Of a stretch of 64,000 bases of DNA, positions 8,317 to 17,389 are shown in pieces. Below the pieces are notes generated by a model. That model saw only the letters and a list, made by a program, of their open reading frames with translations, did not search any database and was not told where the DNA came from. The translations under genes were made by a program, and so were the position numbers. The stretch's first letter is position 1. Each line of letters starts with the position of its first letter. The stretch comes from Comamonas flocculans (GTDB lineage Bacteria > Pseudomonadota > Gammaproteobacteria > Burkholderiales > Burkholderiaceae_C): assembly GCF_007954405.1 (NCBI RefSeq), contig NZ_CP042344.1:2728001-2792000 (forward strand), written 5' to 3'.

Positions 8317-10086
8317 ATGCTGGAAATCGAAAAGCAGCCGGATGTTTCGTCGGCGTCGAAGCTTGAGATACAGCCGGACGATTTTTCCCGGCGGTTTTCT
8401 ATGCGCCCCGGAAGCTTGATGTGGTTCTTGGGCGCTGGCGCTTCAGCGGCCGCTGGCATCCCGACAGCCGGTGACATGATTTGGGAGTTCAAGCAAAAGT
8501 TGTTTGTAAGTCAACGGCGGGCGCCGCCGGAAATGGTTGCCGATCTCTCGGCGCCTGGCGTTCGTCAACACTTGCAGTCCCACATCGACTCGACAAACAG
8601 TCTGCCGGCTGAGGGGGCTTCCAATGAGTACTCGGTCATCTTCGAGAAGGTCTTCCCCGCTGAAGCGGACCGTCGGGCCTATCTCGACGCTAAGGTGAGC
8701 GGAGCAAAGCCTTCCTATGGCCACGTGGCTCTTGCTGCCCTGATGAAGGCTGACCACACGCGCATAGTCTGGACGACGAACTTTGACCCTCTGGTGGCGG
8801 ATGCATGTGCCAAAGTATTTGATGGGACAGGCGCGCTCACTTCTGTGGCCTTCGGCGTTGGTCCCGAAATAGCTCGCAAGGCAATGGCAGACGGTCGTTG
8901 GCCCATAGAGGTAAAGCTTCATGGAGACTTCCGCTGGCGTCAGCTAAAGAACACCGATGACGAACTTCGTCATCAGGATCGTGAGCTGCGCGCGGCCTTG
9001 GTCGATAGCTGTCGGCGCTCCGGGCTGATTGTGTGCGGCTACAGCGGGCGTGACGACTCCATCATGGATACATTGGAGGAAGCCGCAGCAATTCCAGGCG
9101 CGTTTCCGGCAGGCCTGTTCTGGCTGCATCGGGGGGACGGTTCTCCATACGAGCGCGTGACCGCGCTTCTTGAACGAGCACACGCTCACGGCATTGAGAC
9201 CGGCCTTGTTCGAGTCCAAAGTTTCGACGAGGGGCTGCGAGATCTCGTGCGCCTTGTGTCCAAGCTCGATGCCAAGTCCTTGGAGGCATTCGGTAAGCAG
9301 AGGGAAATCAAGACAGCGGCACCGGCCATCGTTGGCAAAGCCCATTGGCCGGTTGTGCGGTTGAACGCGTTGCGGGTCGCGCAGATGCCTACCGTCTTCA
9401 GACGTGTGGTGTGCAAAGTCGGAGGAACTGGCGAGGTGCGGCAGGCCGTAGAAGCAGCGGGAGTTGATGTTCTAGCAGCGAGGACAAGGCCAGGAGTCCT
9501 TGCGTTTGGAGCCGATGCCGACATTCACAAAGCTTTCGCACCGTTCGACGTCGCTGAGTTCGACTTGGCTTCCATCGAGCCTCGGCGATTGCGCTACGAC
9601 TCTGCGGAGAGAGGTCTACTTCGCGATGCAGTAGTCCGGGCTCTGTGCCGCCACCGAGGACTGGGTCGGATTCGCAAGCGCACGACTGACCTCTTGTATC
9701 CCATTTCCGTGTATGAGCCTGGACTCCAGGAACTAAAAAAGCACGTCCCTCCTTTGGGCGGGTCAGTGCCGAAGTATCCGAACCTTCAATGGCGCGAGGG
9801 CTGTGCGGTGCGCATCGAATGGGCCGCAGATAGCCTATGGCTGCTCTTGGAGCCAGGTCCCATCTTCCTGACACTGACGGCTGAGACCAGGTTCGCGGCC
9901 TCAGGCTTTGGCAGGGAGCGCACCTTCAAGCGTTATAACCAGAAACTCGATTCTCTTGTCGATTTCTGGTCGTCATATCTTTACGGCGACGGCGAAGAAG
10001 TCCACGCATTGGGCGTTTCAACCGGCGTCGACGCTGCATTCAGGTTCGGTCAGCGAACTGGCTTCACTCGGAGGGCTGGAGCGTGA
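8317..10086 (+). CDS. SIR2-APAZ protein, NADase effector of a SPARSA short-Argonaute system
   Basis: 589 residues; ATG at 8317 preceded by GGAGG. The N-terminal ~280 residues form a SIR2 domain: GAGAS at 39-43 (nucleotide loop), TTNFD with N155 and D157, KLHGD with catalytic-type H202, and VCGYSGRDD at 239-247. The C-terminal half (about 300-589) lacks enzyme motifs and fits an APAZ domain (LRVAQMPTVFRRVV, ISVYEPGLQELKKH), which stands in for the Argonaute N/PAZ lobe. The stop overlaps the start of the short Argonaute by 4 bp. In described SPARSA systems the two proteins form a heterodimer. Guide-directed recognition of invader DNA switches on the SIR2 domain, NAD+ is depleted, and the infected or plasmid-bearing cell stops growing or dies. 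Confidence 0.88.
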   Translation: MLEIEKQPDVSSASKLEIQPDDFSRRFSMRPGSLMWFLGAGASAAAGIPTAGDMIWEFKQKLFVSQRRAPPEMVADLSAPGVRQHLQSHIDSTNSLPAEGASNEYSVIFEKVFPAEADRRAYLDAKVSGAKPSYGHVALAALMKADHTRIVWTTNFDPLVADACAKVFDGTGALTSVAFGVGPEIARKAMADGRWPIEVKLHGDFRWRQLKNTDDELRHQDRELRAALVDSCRRSGLIVCGYSGRDDSIMDTLEEAAAIPGAFPAGLFWLHRGDGSPYERVTALLERAHAHGIETGLVRVQSFDEGLRDLVRLVSKLDAKSLEAFGKQREIKTAAPAIVGKAHWPVVRLNALRVAQMPTVFRRVVCKVGGTGEVRQAVEAAGVDVLAARTRPGVLAFGADADIHKAFAPFDVAEFDLASIEPRRLRYDSAERGLLRDAVVRALCRHRGLGRIRKRTTDLLYPISVYEPGLQELKKHVPPLGGSVPKYPNLQWREGCAVRIEWAADSLWLLLEPGPIFLTLTAETRFAASGFGRERTFKRYNQKLDSLVDFWSSYLYGDGEEVHALGVSTGVDAAFRFGQRTGFTRRAGA

Positions 10087-11507
10087 GCGCAAGCCAGTTG
10101 GCCAACCACGTCCTCCTCAGCGAGCCGAAGCTGAGCTTTCACCCGGCGCGGCGCAGCGACGTGCATATTCATCCCCTTCGTGGGCTCGTTCAATACGGAC
10201 CTTACTCGAAGGGTCTCTTGGTCCCGGACCCCATCAGGGTGGCCACGCTGGCGCCGGCAGGCGAAAGCCAGCATCTCTACGACTTCCTGAAGGAACTCAA
10301 CTCGCGCTACGAGCCAACGGAGCGCACGGACTACCTCCCAGCGTGGCCCGGCTTTCAGCAGGTTTTTAATGTCCGAATGACGGGAGCTGGGAACAGCTGC
10401 CACATGGAACTGGAAGCACAGCTTGAGCACGCCTATGAGGCGAGCCGGTCACCTCACATTGTGCTGGCGGCCGCAATGACGCGAGCGTTGCAGCAGCTAG
10501 ACCGCAGGCGGAACCTTTTCGACGTCCTTTTCATTTATTTGCCCGATCGCTGGGAAATGGGATTCACGGGAGGGGTGGGCGAGGATTTCGATCTGCATGA
10601 TCATGTGAAGGCCATTACCGCTTCGGCCGGTATGCCCGTACAAATTGTTCGTGAGGGTAGCGGCCTCGCGTACAAGGACAGAGCGAGCGTCATGTGGCGC
10701 ATCGGCCTGGCTCTTTATGCCAAAGCTGGCGGTGTTCCTTGGAAGTTGGCTCACACCGAGACAGAGACGGCCTACATCGGCCTTTCTTACTCGTTGCGCC
10801 CGGTCATTTCGGGTAAGCCGCGCTTCGTCACGTGCTGTAGCCAAGTTTTTGACGCCGATGGGGCGGGAGTGGAGTTCATCGCCTACGACACGAACGAGTT
10901 CGAGGTTCAGCGCGAAAACCCGTTTTTGTCGCGAACTGAGATGTTCAAGGTGATGACCCGCGCCATGGACTTATACAGACGCCGACACGCCGGCAGGGTG
11001 CCGCGACGAGTAATGGTCCACAAGACAACGGAGTTTAAGCCCGACGAAGTCGATGGCTGTATGGAGGCATTCCATTTGTGCGAGTCCGTCGACCTTGTGC
11101 AGGTCGTCGAAGATGTCGGATGGCGGGGTGTACTTCATGAGCAGCCCAGAGTCAAAGGAGAACCTCAGGCAGCGATGTATCCGGTCACGCGCGGCACGCT
11201 ACTTGGGCTGGGGCCCTTTGACGCTTTGCTTTGGACGCACGGAGCCGTCGCAGGCATTAGCAATCGCCCCTACTTTCAAGGTTCACGAGGCACCCCGCGG
11301 CCGATTCGACTGATCCGACACGCTGGCCACGGTACTTGGGATGACGCCGCTTGGGCCATTCTGGCGCTCAGCAAAATGGACTGGAACAACGACGCCCTCT
11401 ACAACCCGCTACCGGTGACGTTGGAGTATGCGAAGGTTCTGTCACGTGTGGTCAAGCGCATGGATCGACTAGGCACAACTCCCTACCAGTTTCGATTTTT
11501 CATGTAG
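10083..11507 (+). CDS. Short prokaryotic Argonaute (MID-PIWI), partner of SIR2-APAZ
   Basis: 474 residues from a GTG at 10083 that overlaps the SIR2-APAZ stop (GTGA). It has only MID and PIWI regions, as expected of a short Argonaute. Recognisable pieces are HIVLAAAMTRALQQLDRR, the MID guide-end pocket region around FDVLFIYLPDRW and VPWKLAHTETETAYIGLSYS, then PIWI segments MVHKTTEFKPDE, IRLIRHAGHGTWDDAAW and the C-terminal LSKMDWNNDALYNPLPVTLEYA. The first PIWI strand reads IGLSYS rather than the Asp-containing form of slicing Argonautes, so nuclease activity is probably absent, as in all short Argonautes. Its role is guide-dependent recognition of invader nucleic acid and activation of the SIR2 NADase. 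Confidence 0.88.
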   Translation: MSASQLANHVLLSEPKLSFHPARRSDVHIHPLRGLVQYGPYSKGLLVPDPIRVATLAPAGESQHLYDFLKELNSRYEPTERTDYLPAWPGFQQVFNVRMTGAGNSCHMELEAQLEHAYEASRSPHIVLAAAMTRALQQLDRRRNLFDVLFIYLPDRWEMGFTGGVGEDFDLHDHVKAITASAGMPVQIVREGSGLAYKDRASVMWRIGLALYAKAGGVPWKLAHTETETAYIGLSYSLRPVISGKPRFVTCCSQVFDADGAGVEFIAYDTNEFEVQRENPFLSRTEMFKVMTRAMDLYRRRHAGRVPRRVMVHKTTEFKPDEVDGCMEAFHLCESVDLVQVVEDVGWRGVLHEQPRVKGEPQAAMYPVTRGTLLGLGPFDALLWTHGAVAGISNRPYFQGSRGTPRPIRLIRHAGHGTWDDAAWAILALSKMDWNNDALYNPLPVTLEYAKVLSRVVKRMDRLGTTPYQFRFFM

Positions 11508-11621
11508 GCCGTTAATTTGAATGAGAGCTCCGCAGAGGCATCGGGTCTCTACGTTCTGCCGACGCTGCTACTGTCACGGTCTTCAAGTCAGCGATACTTC
11601 TAGATACGCGAAAGGCCTCGA

Positions 11622-12383
11622 ATGACCCGATACGCCGAATGGTGTGCTCAAGTAGAGCCGCCGGTACCAAAGCACAAGTTGAAGGTCCTGAAAGCGGACC
11701 CTACGAAGCATGCTGCGGCTATAGCTGCGGTCGCGGCAGCCGTACCTGACCACTATGTGGCACCAGCCAGACTAGCTGGTTTGCTAACTCGGCTTGGGCG
11801 CTCCGCTGTTGCCGAATTTGTCGCGCAAAAGCTTCCGACAGCTACCTCAATTCAGTCCGGCGACCTCGGAGAAATTCTTTGCACGACATACGTTCACGAG
11901 GCTACACCGTTCAAGCTGGGAATCAAACGGCTGCGATGGAAGGATCATCGCAACATGGCTATGAGGGGAGATGACGTCTTGGCCTTCGAACTTGGACAAG
12001 GGGGCGCAGGACTCGCGGTGCTCAAGGCTGAGTCCAAGAGCCGCGCGAAGATGCCGGCATCGGTTGTGAAGGATGCCCGCAAGGCACTTTCGGAGTTCGG
12101 CGAACTCCCGTCTCCGCATGCCTTGAGCTTCGTCGCCGACAGGCTCAGCGAGGCCGGCGACAAGCCGCTCAAGGATGCCTTGGACGATGCGCAGCTGAAG
12201 ACCGGCCTGAAGCTGTCTCAGGTGACACACATGCTGTTCTCGTTCTCTGGCAACGATGCCACGGCAATTCTGAGCAAGAACCTGGGCGAGTACACCGGGC
12301 CCGTGGCGCAGCACTATGTTGGCCTCCACGTTGAAGGCCAAAAGGCGTTTATAGACGCCGTGTTCGCGGCGGTGAAGACCTGA
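11622..12383 (+). CDS. hamA: HamA (DUF1837) nuclease-like protein of a Hachiman system
   Basis: 253 residues. Conserved DUF1837 pieces: GDLGEILCTTYV with E84, KRLRWKDHRNMAMRGDDVLAF with D117/D118, and VLKAESKSR with E137 and K139. The E...D...ExK spacing fits a PD-(D/E)xK-type nuclease fold. The gene is followed directly by a large DExH helicase (TGATG overlap), the two-gene Hachiman arrangement. In characterised Hachiman, HamA is held inactive by HamB and released for DNA degradation when genome damage or invader DNA is sensed. The 114-bp gap after the Argonaute gene suggests its own promoter. The assignment is by motifs and gene pairing. Confidence 0.85.
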   Translation: MTRYAEWCAQVEPPVPKHKLKVLKADPTKHAAAIAAVAAAVPDHYVAPARLAGLLTRLGRSAVAEFVAQKLPTATSIQSGDLGEILCTTYVHEATPFKLGIKRLRWKDHRNMAMRGDDVLAFELGQGGAGLAVLKAESKSRAKMPASVVKDARKALSEFGELPSPHALSFVADRLSEAGDKPLKDALDDAQLKTGLKLSQVTHMLFSFSGNDATAILSKNLGEYTGPVAQHYVGLHVEGQKAFIDAVFAAVKT

Positions 12384-15300
12384 TGGCTACCACACTCGAG
12401 GAATTACGGGCGAGCATCGAAGCGGCAGTTGCGCCGGGATACCGCCAGCAGCTACTGGCGAAAGGCCAAGCTCGCGGAATGATTTGGCGCGCAGGTGAGT
12501 TGCCCATAGACGCTCCGAACTTTAGCCCAAGATTGACCGATGACCTGCTGTCCTTTGGTTACTCACTACTTCTTCACGGGCTGCGATACGTTGATCTCGG
12601 AGGGAGTCATAGCTTCGCCAAGGTGGCCTTTGAGGTCGCAGCGGAGTCAATTGAAGCGGTGGTCGCGCGCGGCGTGGCCAATGAATACCGGGACTTTCAT
12701 CGCTTGGTAGCAGGCGCAGCCTATCACCTCGGCCGCTATTCGGCACGTGCCTACTCTCTGCTGTACGAGGGGATCGGTCAATCGAATCTCTCGGTTATTG
12801 AACTCTGTTTGGCCAAGCTGATGCTTAGGGACCTCGAAGGCGTTGACAAAGCCGTGGGGGATTGGTTCGCATCGGGCACTGGTTCTGACGAAAGTCTTAT
12901 TTCAGTATTCGAATCGCCAGATGTCGTCGATGATGAGGAAGGTGACGATAGCCGCGTTGTTGAAATGATGACGCTCGCTCTGGAAGGAAACTTCCTCTCC
13001 GCAATGTCTCAGACGCTGCTTGCTTTGGAGCGCGGGGAGCAAGGGGTAATTGAAGCAGCACGGACGTGCCTCCAAGAAGGGCTTGCGGTTGCTGCGGAGC
13101 TGAACCTTGTTAGTCAATGGTGGGTCCACCGGCTTGCGGCGCACGTCATCGATGGCCTTTGGAGCAGCAGTTTTCATGTCCTGTTGCCGATCCAGGGTCC
13201 CGCAGGTGCGTATGTTGGAGACTGGGCCGACATGCGCAAGCTCTTCATCGCATCGCTTATGTGCCGCAAGCGAGCCGAGATTGAGTTGTGGCCCTCTCAG
13301 GTCGATGCAGCCAAACGTGTTCTGCAGTTCGATGCGAACTTGGTCCTGTCGTTGCCGACTAGTGCGGGAAAGACGCGTATCGCTGAGCTGTGCATCCTGG
13401 CTTGCCTTGCTCAAGGCAGACGCGTGGTCTTCGTGACGCCACTACGAGCACTGTCCGCTCAAACGGAGGTATCTCTCCGGCGTACGTTCGGCCCTTTGGG
13501 AAAGACAGTCTCAAGCTTGTATGGAAGCATTGGAACGAGTGACACGGACGTCGAAGCACTGCGCACTGAGCACATACTGGTGTCGACACCAGAGAAGCTG
13601 GACTTTGCGCTTCGGAACGACCCCGAGTTGCTGCAGGACATTGGTTTGGTCATCTTGGACGAAGGCCACATGATTGGGCTGGGCGAGCGAGAAGTCCGTT
13701 ACGAGGCGCAAATCCAGCGGCTGTTGCGCAGGCCGGATGCCCCTAATCGTCGAATAGTGTGCTTGTCTGCAATTCTTCCTGAAGGAGACCAACTCACTGA
13801 CTTCACAAACTGGCTCACGTTCGACCGCCCCGATGGACTTATCAAAGACAACTGGCGCCCAACACGCCTACGATTCGGAGAGGTCGACTGGAGTGCTTCC
13901 ACGCAGACTGGGCGACTCAACATCGTCGTTGGTGATGAGCACCCATTCGTGTCCAAGTTCGTGCTCGGGAGGAAGACATCGACAAGAAAGAACGCCAAGG
14001 TCTACCCGTCCGACCAGACTGAGCTCTGCGTCGCGAGTGCTTGGCGTCTTATGGAGGACGGACAATCGGTTCTGGTGTTCTGCCCGCTTCGTAGGTCGGT
14101 AATGACCGTCGCAAAGTGCATCATCAAGATGCATGGTCTCGGCCTTGTTGCGTCCGTTTTGACGCAACCGGTCGCGGTTCTGGCGCCAGCGCTTGCGGTC
14201 GGTGTGGAATGGTTTGGGGCGGACCATCCAATTCTTGAATGCCTTCGGTTGGGTGTGGCGGTTCATCACGGTGAACTGCCGACTGCTTTCAGGAGAGAAG
14301 TCGAGAAGCTGCTGCGCGATGGCATCCTCAGACTGACGGTGTCGTCGCCAACGCTTGCGCAGGGCTTGAATCTCGCGGCATCAAGCTTGGTGTTCCATGG
14401 CCACATGCGAAATCGAGAGGCCATCAGCGAGTCAGAATTCCGGAACGTCGTGGGCCGCGCGGGGCGTGCTTACGTAGACATTGAAGGGTTGGTGGTCTAC
14501 CCGATGTTCGGGGACCACGGCAAGCGGCGCGCGGCGTGGGCTGAGCTCATTGGAAGTGGCAGAGGACGGGAAATGGAGAGCGGGATTCTGCGGCTCTTGA
14601 TGTCCTTGCTTTCGCGTATGGCCAAGAAGATAGGGAGCAAGGATGTGGCCGCCCTGATGGAGTACGTCGCAGGGCAGGGCGGATGGGACTTTCCTATTCT
14701 GGCTAACGAGACGGGAATCGCTAGGGAAGAGGCTGCCGAGAGTTGGCTTCAACACCTGACCAGTCTGGATACAGCCGTTTTTAGCTTGCTCGGAGACACT
14801 CAGGTCTCGGACAACGAGGTCGAAGCACAGCTCGACAAGGTTCTAACCTCGTCCTTGCTCTCCCGCCGATTGATACGGAAATCCGCAGGGACGCAGGCTG
14901 CTCTACTCGGTACCCTGACGGCGCGCGCCAAGTTCATTTGGGCAAGTACCACGGCCGCCCAGCGTCGCGGCTACTTCTTGGCTGGCGTCGGGCTGGCCAC
15001 TGGCCAAGCGCTTGACAAAAAGGCGCAGGAACTGGATCAATTGCTGCTTCAAGCAAACGAGGCAACGGGGTCTGGAGACCACGACCGCGCAGTTGTTTCC
15101 ATCGTTGACTTTGCAGACATTGCATTCAAGATTTCCCCGTTTACACCAAACAAACTTCCATCTAATTGGAAGCACATTCTTGAGCGGTGGCTGCGTGGTT
15201 ACCCGGTGCCCGAAATGGGGGTAGACGACCCTAACGATGCCGTCTCGCTCATCGAGCACGCATTCGTCTACAACCTTCCATGGGCAATGGAAGCTGTGCG

Positions 15301-15883
15301 CGTCAGAGCTGAGGCCCATCACGATCCTGATCCGTTCTCCGAAGAGGCTACGCTCGCCGACTACGCAGGCGCACCGGCCGTGGCCGCAGTCGAGACAGGG
15401 ACACTCCTGGCCTCTGCGTCGACGCTCATTAAGGCAGGCTTTGCGTCCCGTCTTGGCGCAATCAGTGCGGTAGTCGAGACCGGCGCGAGTTTTGATTCGC
15501 CGGCCGGGATGAGGCGGTGGTTGGCGATGCCGGATGTTCGTGCGCGCAGGGACCACTTCGACTGGCCTACTGATGAGTCACACGAACTCTGGAGAGAGTT
15601 CACCGCGCCCCAGGGGGGTGGCCGGTTGGCCGCGTGGGATTCGCTCGGCTACAACGGTTCCGTAGCGTGGTTCGGTGTGCCGCCGCCGCCAGGTACCGCT
15701 CTGCGGCTTGGCGGTGGGCCTGGCGAGGAAGACACTGTTTTCTCCGCCGATTTCAAGCGGGTAGGCAAGGTCCGATACCCGTTCAACCGAGAGGCGGTCG
15801 GACTGACTATTGCCACTGCCAATGGCTCGAACGATTCGATTGATATCGAGTATCTAGGACCCAATGACTTGGTGGCTTCGTAG
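12383..15883 (+). CDS. hamB: HamB superfamily 2 helicase of a Hachiman system
   Basis: 1166 residues; ATG overlaps the hamA stop by one base (TGATG). The helicase core is clear: motif I LPTSAGKT with K330, motif II DEGH at 426-429 (DExH class), motif III-like CLSAILPEGDQ, and motif VI FRNVVGRAGRAYVD around 687-698. An N-terminal region of ~300 residues and a long helical C-terminal region flank the core, matching the large Ski2-like HamB helicases. It would load on and move along DNA, sense damaged or single-stranded ends and control HamA. The DEGH form and the VVGRAGRA box are typical of Ski2-like enzymes. The gene ends 61 bp before the convergent integrase. Confidence 0.87.
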   Translation: MATTLEELRASIEAAVAPGYRQQLLAKGQARGMIWRAGELPIDAPNFSPRLTDDLLSFGYSLLLHGLRYVDLGGSHSFAKVAFEVAAESIEAVVARGVANEYRDFHRLVAGAAYHLGRYSARAYSLLYEGIGQSNLSVIELCLAKLMLRDLEGVDKAVGDWFASGTGSDESLISVFESPDVVDDEEGDDSRVVEMMTLALEGNFLSAMSQTLLALERGEQGVIEAARTCLQEGLAVAAELNLVSQWWVHRLAAHVIDGLWSSSFHVLLPIQGPAGAYVGDWADMRKLFIASLMCRKRAEIELWPSQVDAAKRVLQFDANLVLSLPTSAGKTRIAELCILACLAQGRRVVFVTPLRALSAQTEVSLRRTFGPLGKTVSSLYGSIGTSDTDVEALRTEHILVSTPEKLDFALRNDPELLQDIGLVILDEGHMIGLGEREVRYEAQIQRLLRRPDAPNRRIVCLSAILPEGDQLTDFTNWLTFDRPDGLIKDNWRPTRLRFGEVDWSASTQTGRLNIVVGDEHPFVSKFVLGRKTSTRKNAKVYPSDQTELCVASAWRLMEDGQSVLVFCPLRRSVMTVAKCIIKMHGLGLVASVLTQPVAVLAPALAVGVEWFGADHPILECLRLGVAVHHGELPTAFRREVEKLLRDGILRLTVSSPTLAQGLNLAASSLVFHGHMRNREAISESEFRNVVGRAGRAYVDIEGLVVYPMFGDHGKRRAAWAELIGSGRGREMESGILRLLMSLLSRMAKKIGSKDVAALMEYVAGQGGWDFPILANETGIAREEAAESWLQHLTSLDTAVFSLLGDTQVSDNEVEAQLDKVLTSSLLSRRLIRKSAGTQAALLGTLTARAKFIWASTTAAQRRGYFLAGVGLATGQALDKKAQELDQLLLQANEATGSGDHDRAVVSIVDFADIAFKISPFTPNKLPSNWKHILERWLRGYPVPEMGVDDPNDAVSLIEHAFVYNLPWAMEAVRVRAEAHHDPDPFSEEATLADYAGAPAVAAVETGTLLASASTLIKAGFASRLGAISAVVETGASFDSPAGMRRWLAMPDVRARRDHFDWPTDESHELWREFTAPQGGGRLAAWDSLGYNGSVAWFGVPPPPGTALRLGGGPGEEDTVFSADFKRVGKVRYPFNREAVGLTIATANGSNDSIDIEYLGPNDLVAS

Positions 15884-15944
15884 CTGGCGCATTGCGCACA
15901 ATTCGCTAGCTAAACACGTGCCGACGACACTATCTTCTGGTGGG

Positions 15945-17162
15945 CTATGCAACTCGCTGGAGCAACGGCGCACCCCGACTCTCCCGTACGCCGTCTAGAT
16001 GATCAGCCCACGTCTGGAGCATCATGCGCCGTTCGTCTTGATAAGCATGGCGGTTGTAAGCCGCACGCACGGCGTTGGCCGGTACATGCGCCAGGCAATG
16101 TTCGATCACGTCCACGCTCGCACCCAGTCTGTTGAAGTGCGTGCTGAAGGCCGCCCTCATGCCGTGCGGCGTTCCTTCTCCACCAAAGCCAAGCCGCTCC
16201 ATCAGGGCGTTCAGGCTGCGATTGGCCATTGGTCGGCGGGGGTCGAGCCGGTTCGGAAACAGGTGTTCGCGGTTGGCCGGGACAATCTTGCGCAGGTTCG
16301 TGAGCAACTCTATGGCCTGACGTGACAGCGGCACCCAGTGAGGGCGCTTTGCCTTCATGCGTGCCGCCGGAATCTCCCATTGGGCGGCCTTCAGGTCCAA
16401 CTCATCCCAGCGAGCTTCGATGACCTCCGCTTTTCGGCAGGCGGTCAACAAGACGAGCAGCATCGCGATGCGCGTCTCTTCATTGATTGCCGTGGCTGCA
16501 TCGAGCGCGCGCAGGAAATCTCCGATCTGGTCGCCAGCCAGGGCAGGGTGGTTCGACTGGTTGCGCTTCTTCATGACGCGTAGAGGCGGCACTGGGTTGT
16601 TCTCCATCAACCCGGAGTCGATCGCGTATTCGAACATGCCCCACAGGTGGTTGCGAAGATTGCGGGCCACTTCGGGAGCGCGCTTCTCCACGTCCTTCAG
16701 CAGCGCAGTCAACTCCAGGCGCGTGATGCCGTCCATCGGGCGGTTTTTCAGCTTCGGCACCAGATCGTTGTTGATCTCGCGCTGGCGCTGCCTCACGGTG
16801 GATGGGCGCAGCCCGGCGGCTGTGGCAGTGTCCCAGTCGGACATCACGGCGGCAAACGTGCCCTTCGTGCGCTCCAGTTGCTCCTGTGCCTGAACGACTT
16901 TCAATTCCTGCTTGGTCTGGACTGGGTTGATGCCTTGGACGACCAGCTTGCGGGAGTCGCCGTGCAGCCCGCGTGCTTCCGCCAGGCTGACTTCGGGGAA
17001 CGCGCCAAACGATTGCTTGCCCTCGACACCCCCGACGCGGAACTTGTAGCGCCAGAGCTTTGATCCATTGGGCTGGACAAGCAGGTACAGCCCGCCGCTG
17101 TCGGCGAGCTTGTAGGCGCGCTCTTGCGCCTTGGCGGACTTGATTTGGAGGGTGGTGAGCAT
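15945..17162 (-). CDS. int: P4-type tyrosine integrase (DUF4102 arm-binding domain)
   Basis: 405 residues. The N-terminus is the DUF4102 arm-type DNA-binding domain (YKLADSGGLYLLVQPNGSKL, FGAFPEVSLAEAR). A SAM-like core-binding region follows at about 105-200. The catalytic domain has R in TACRKAEVIEARWDEL, H-x-x-R in GTPHGMRAAFSTHF, and late H and nucleophile Tyr in LAHVPANAVRAAYNRHAY. All essential residues are present, so it should be active. It faces leftwards, convergent with hamB, and is the last element gene before chromosomal genes. It most likely integrates and excises the island. P4-type integrases often use tRNA genes, but none is present on this side. Confidence 0.92.
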   Translation of the reverse strand: MLTTLQIKSAKAQERAYKLADSGGLYLLVQPNGSKLWRYKFRVGGVEGKQSFGAFPEVSLAEARGLHGDSRKLVVQGINPVQTKQELKVVQAQEQLERTKGTFAAVMSDWDTATAAGLRPSTVRQRQREINNDLVPKLKNRPMDGITRLELTALLKDVEKRAPEVARNLRNHLWGMFEYAIDSGLMENNPVPPLRVMKKRNQSNHPALAGDQIGDFLRALDAATAINEETRIAMLLVLLTACRKAEVIEARWDELDLKAAQWEIPAARMKAKRPHWVPLSRQAIELLTNLRKIVPANREHLFPNRLDPRRPMANRSLNALMERLGFGGEGTPHGMRAAFSTHFNRLGASVDVIEHCLAHVPANAVRAAYNRHAYQDERRMMLQTWADHLDGVRESRGAPLLQRVA

Positions 17163-17389
17163 CTGGGGGCCTCAGGCTTTCGAGGCCCCCAATGAGGCCC
17201 CCAAATGATCGAGATGTCAAGAAATTTCGATTGATCGACTGAGACGCTATGCGACAATAAGTTATTGAAAGTATTGATATTTTTTAAGAATATGAAATTT
17301 CTTGAGACGCCCTGAAATCGCAATGCATACTTCAGGTGGCTATCTTCATGCGGTCGATTGTGACCGCAGGCCCGATGGTCGGCGCGGCT
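17163..17389. promoter_or_regulatory. Integrase promoter region and probable right end of the island
   Basis: 227 bp without a gene, partly AT-rich. A hairpin (GGGGGCCT at 17165-17172, AGGCCCCC at 17183-17190) lies at the integrase start. A tandem GAGGCCCCCAA occurs at 17182-17192 and 17194-17204. A perfect 12-bp inverted repeat, TCAAGAAATTTC (17217-17228) and GAAATTTCTTGA (17294-17305), brackets the AT-rich core, and TGAGACGC follows both arms' neighbourhoods (17239 and 17302). These look like integrase or regulator binding sites. The exact junction with the chromosome is not resolvable, because the left end lies outside the window and no direct repeat can be paired. Confidence 0.45.

Noticed and set aside
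17205..17389. A tRNA gene as integration target at the right end of the island
   Set aside because: No cloverleaf or T-arm GTTCRAxTC sequence is present in this interval on either strand.
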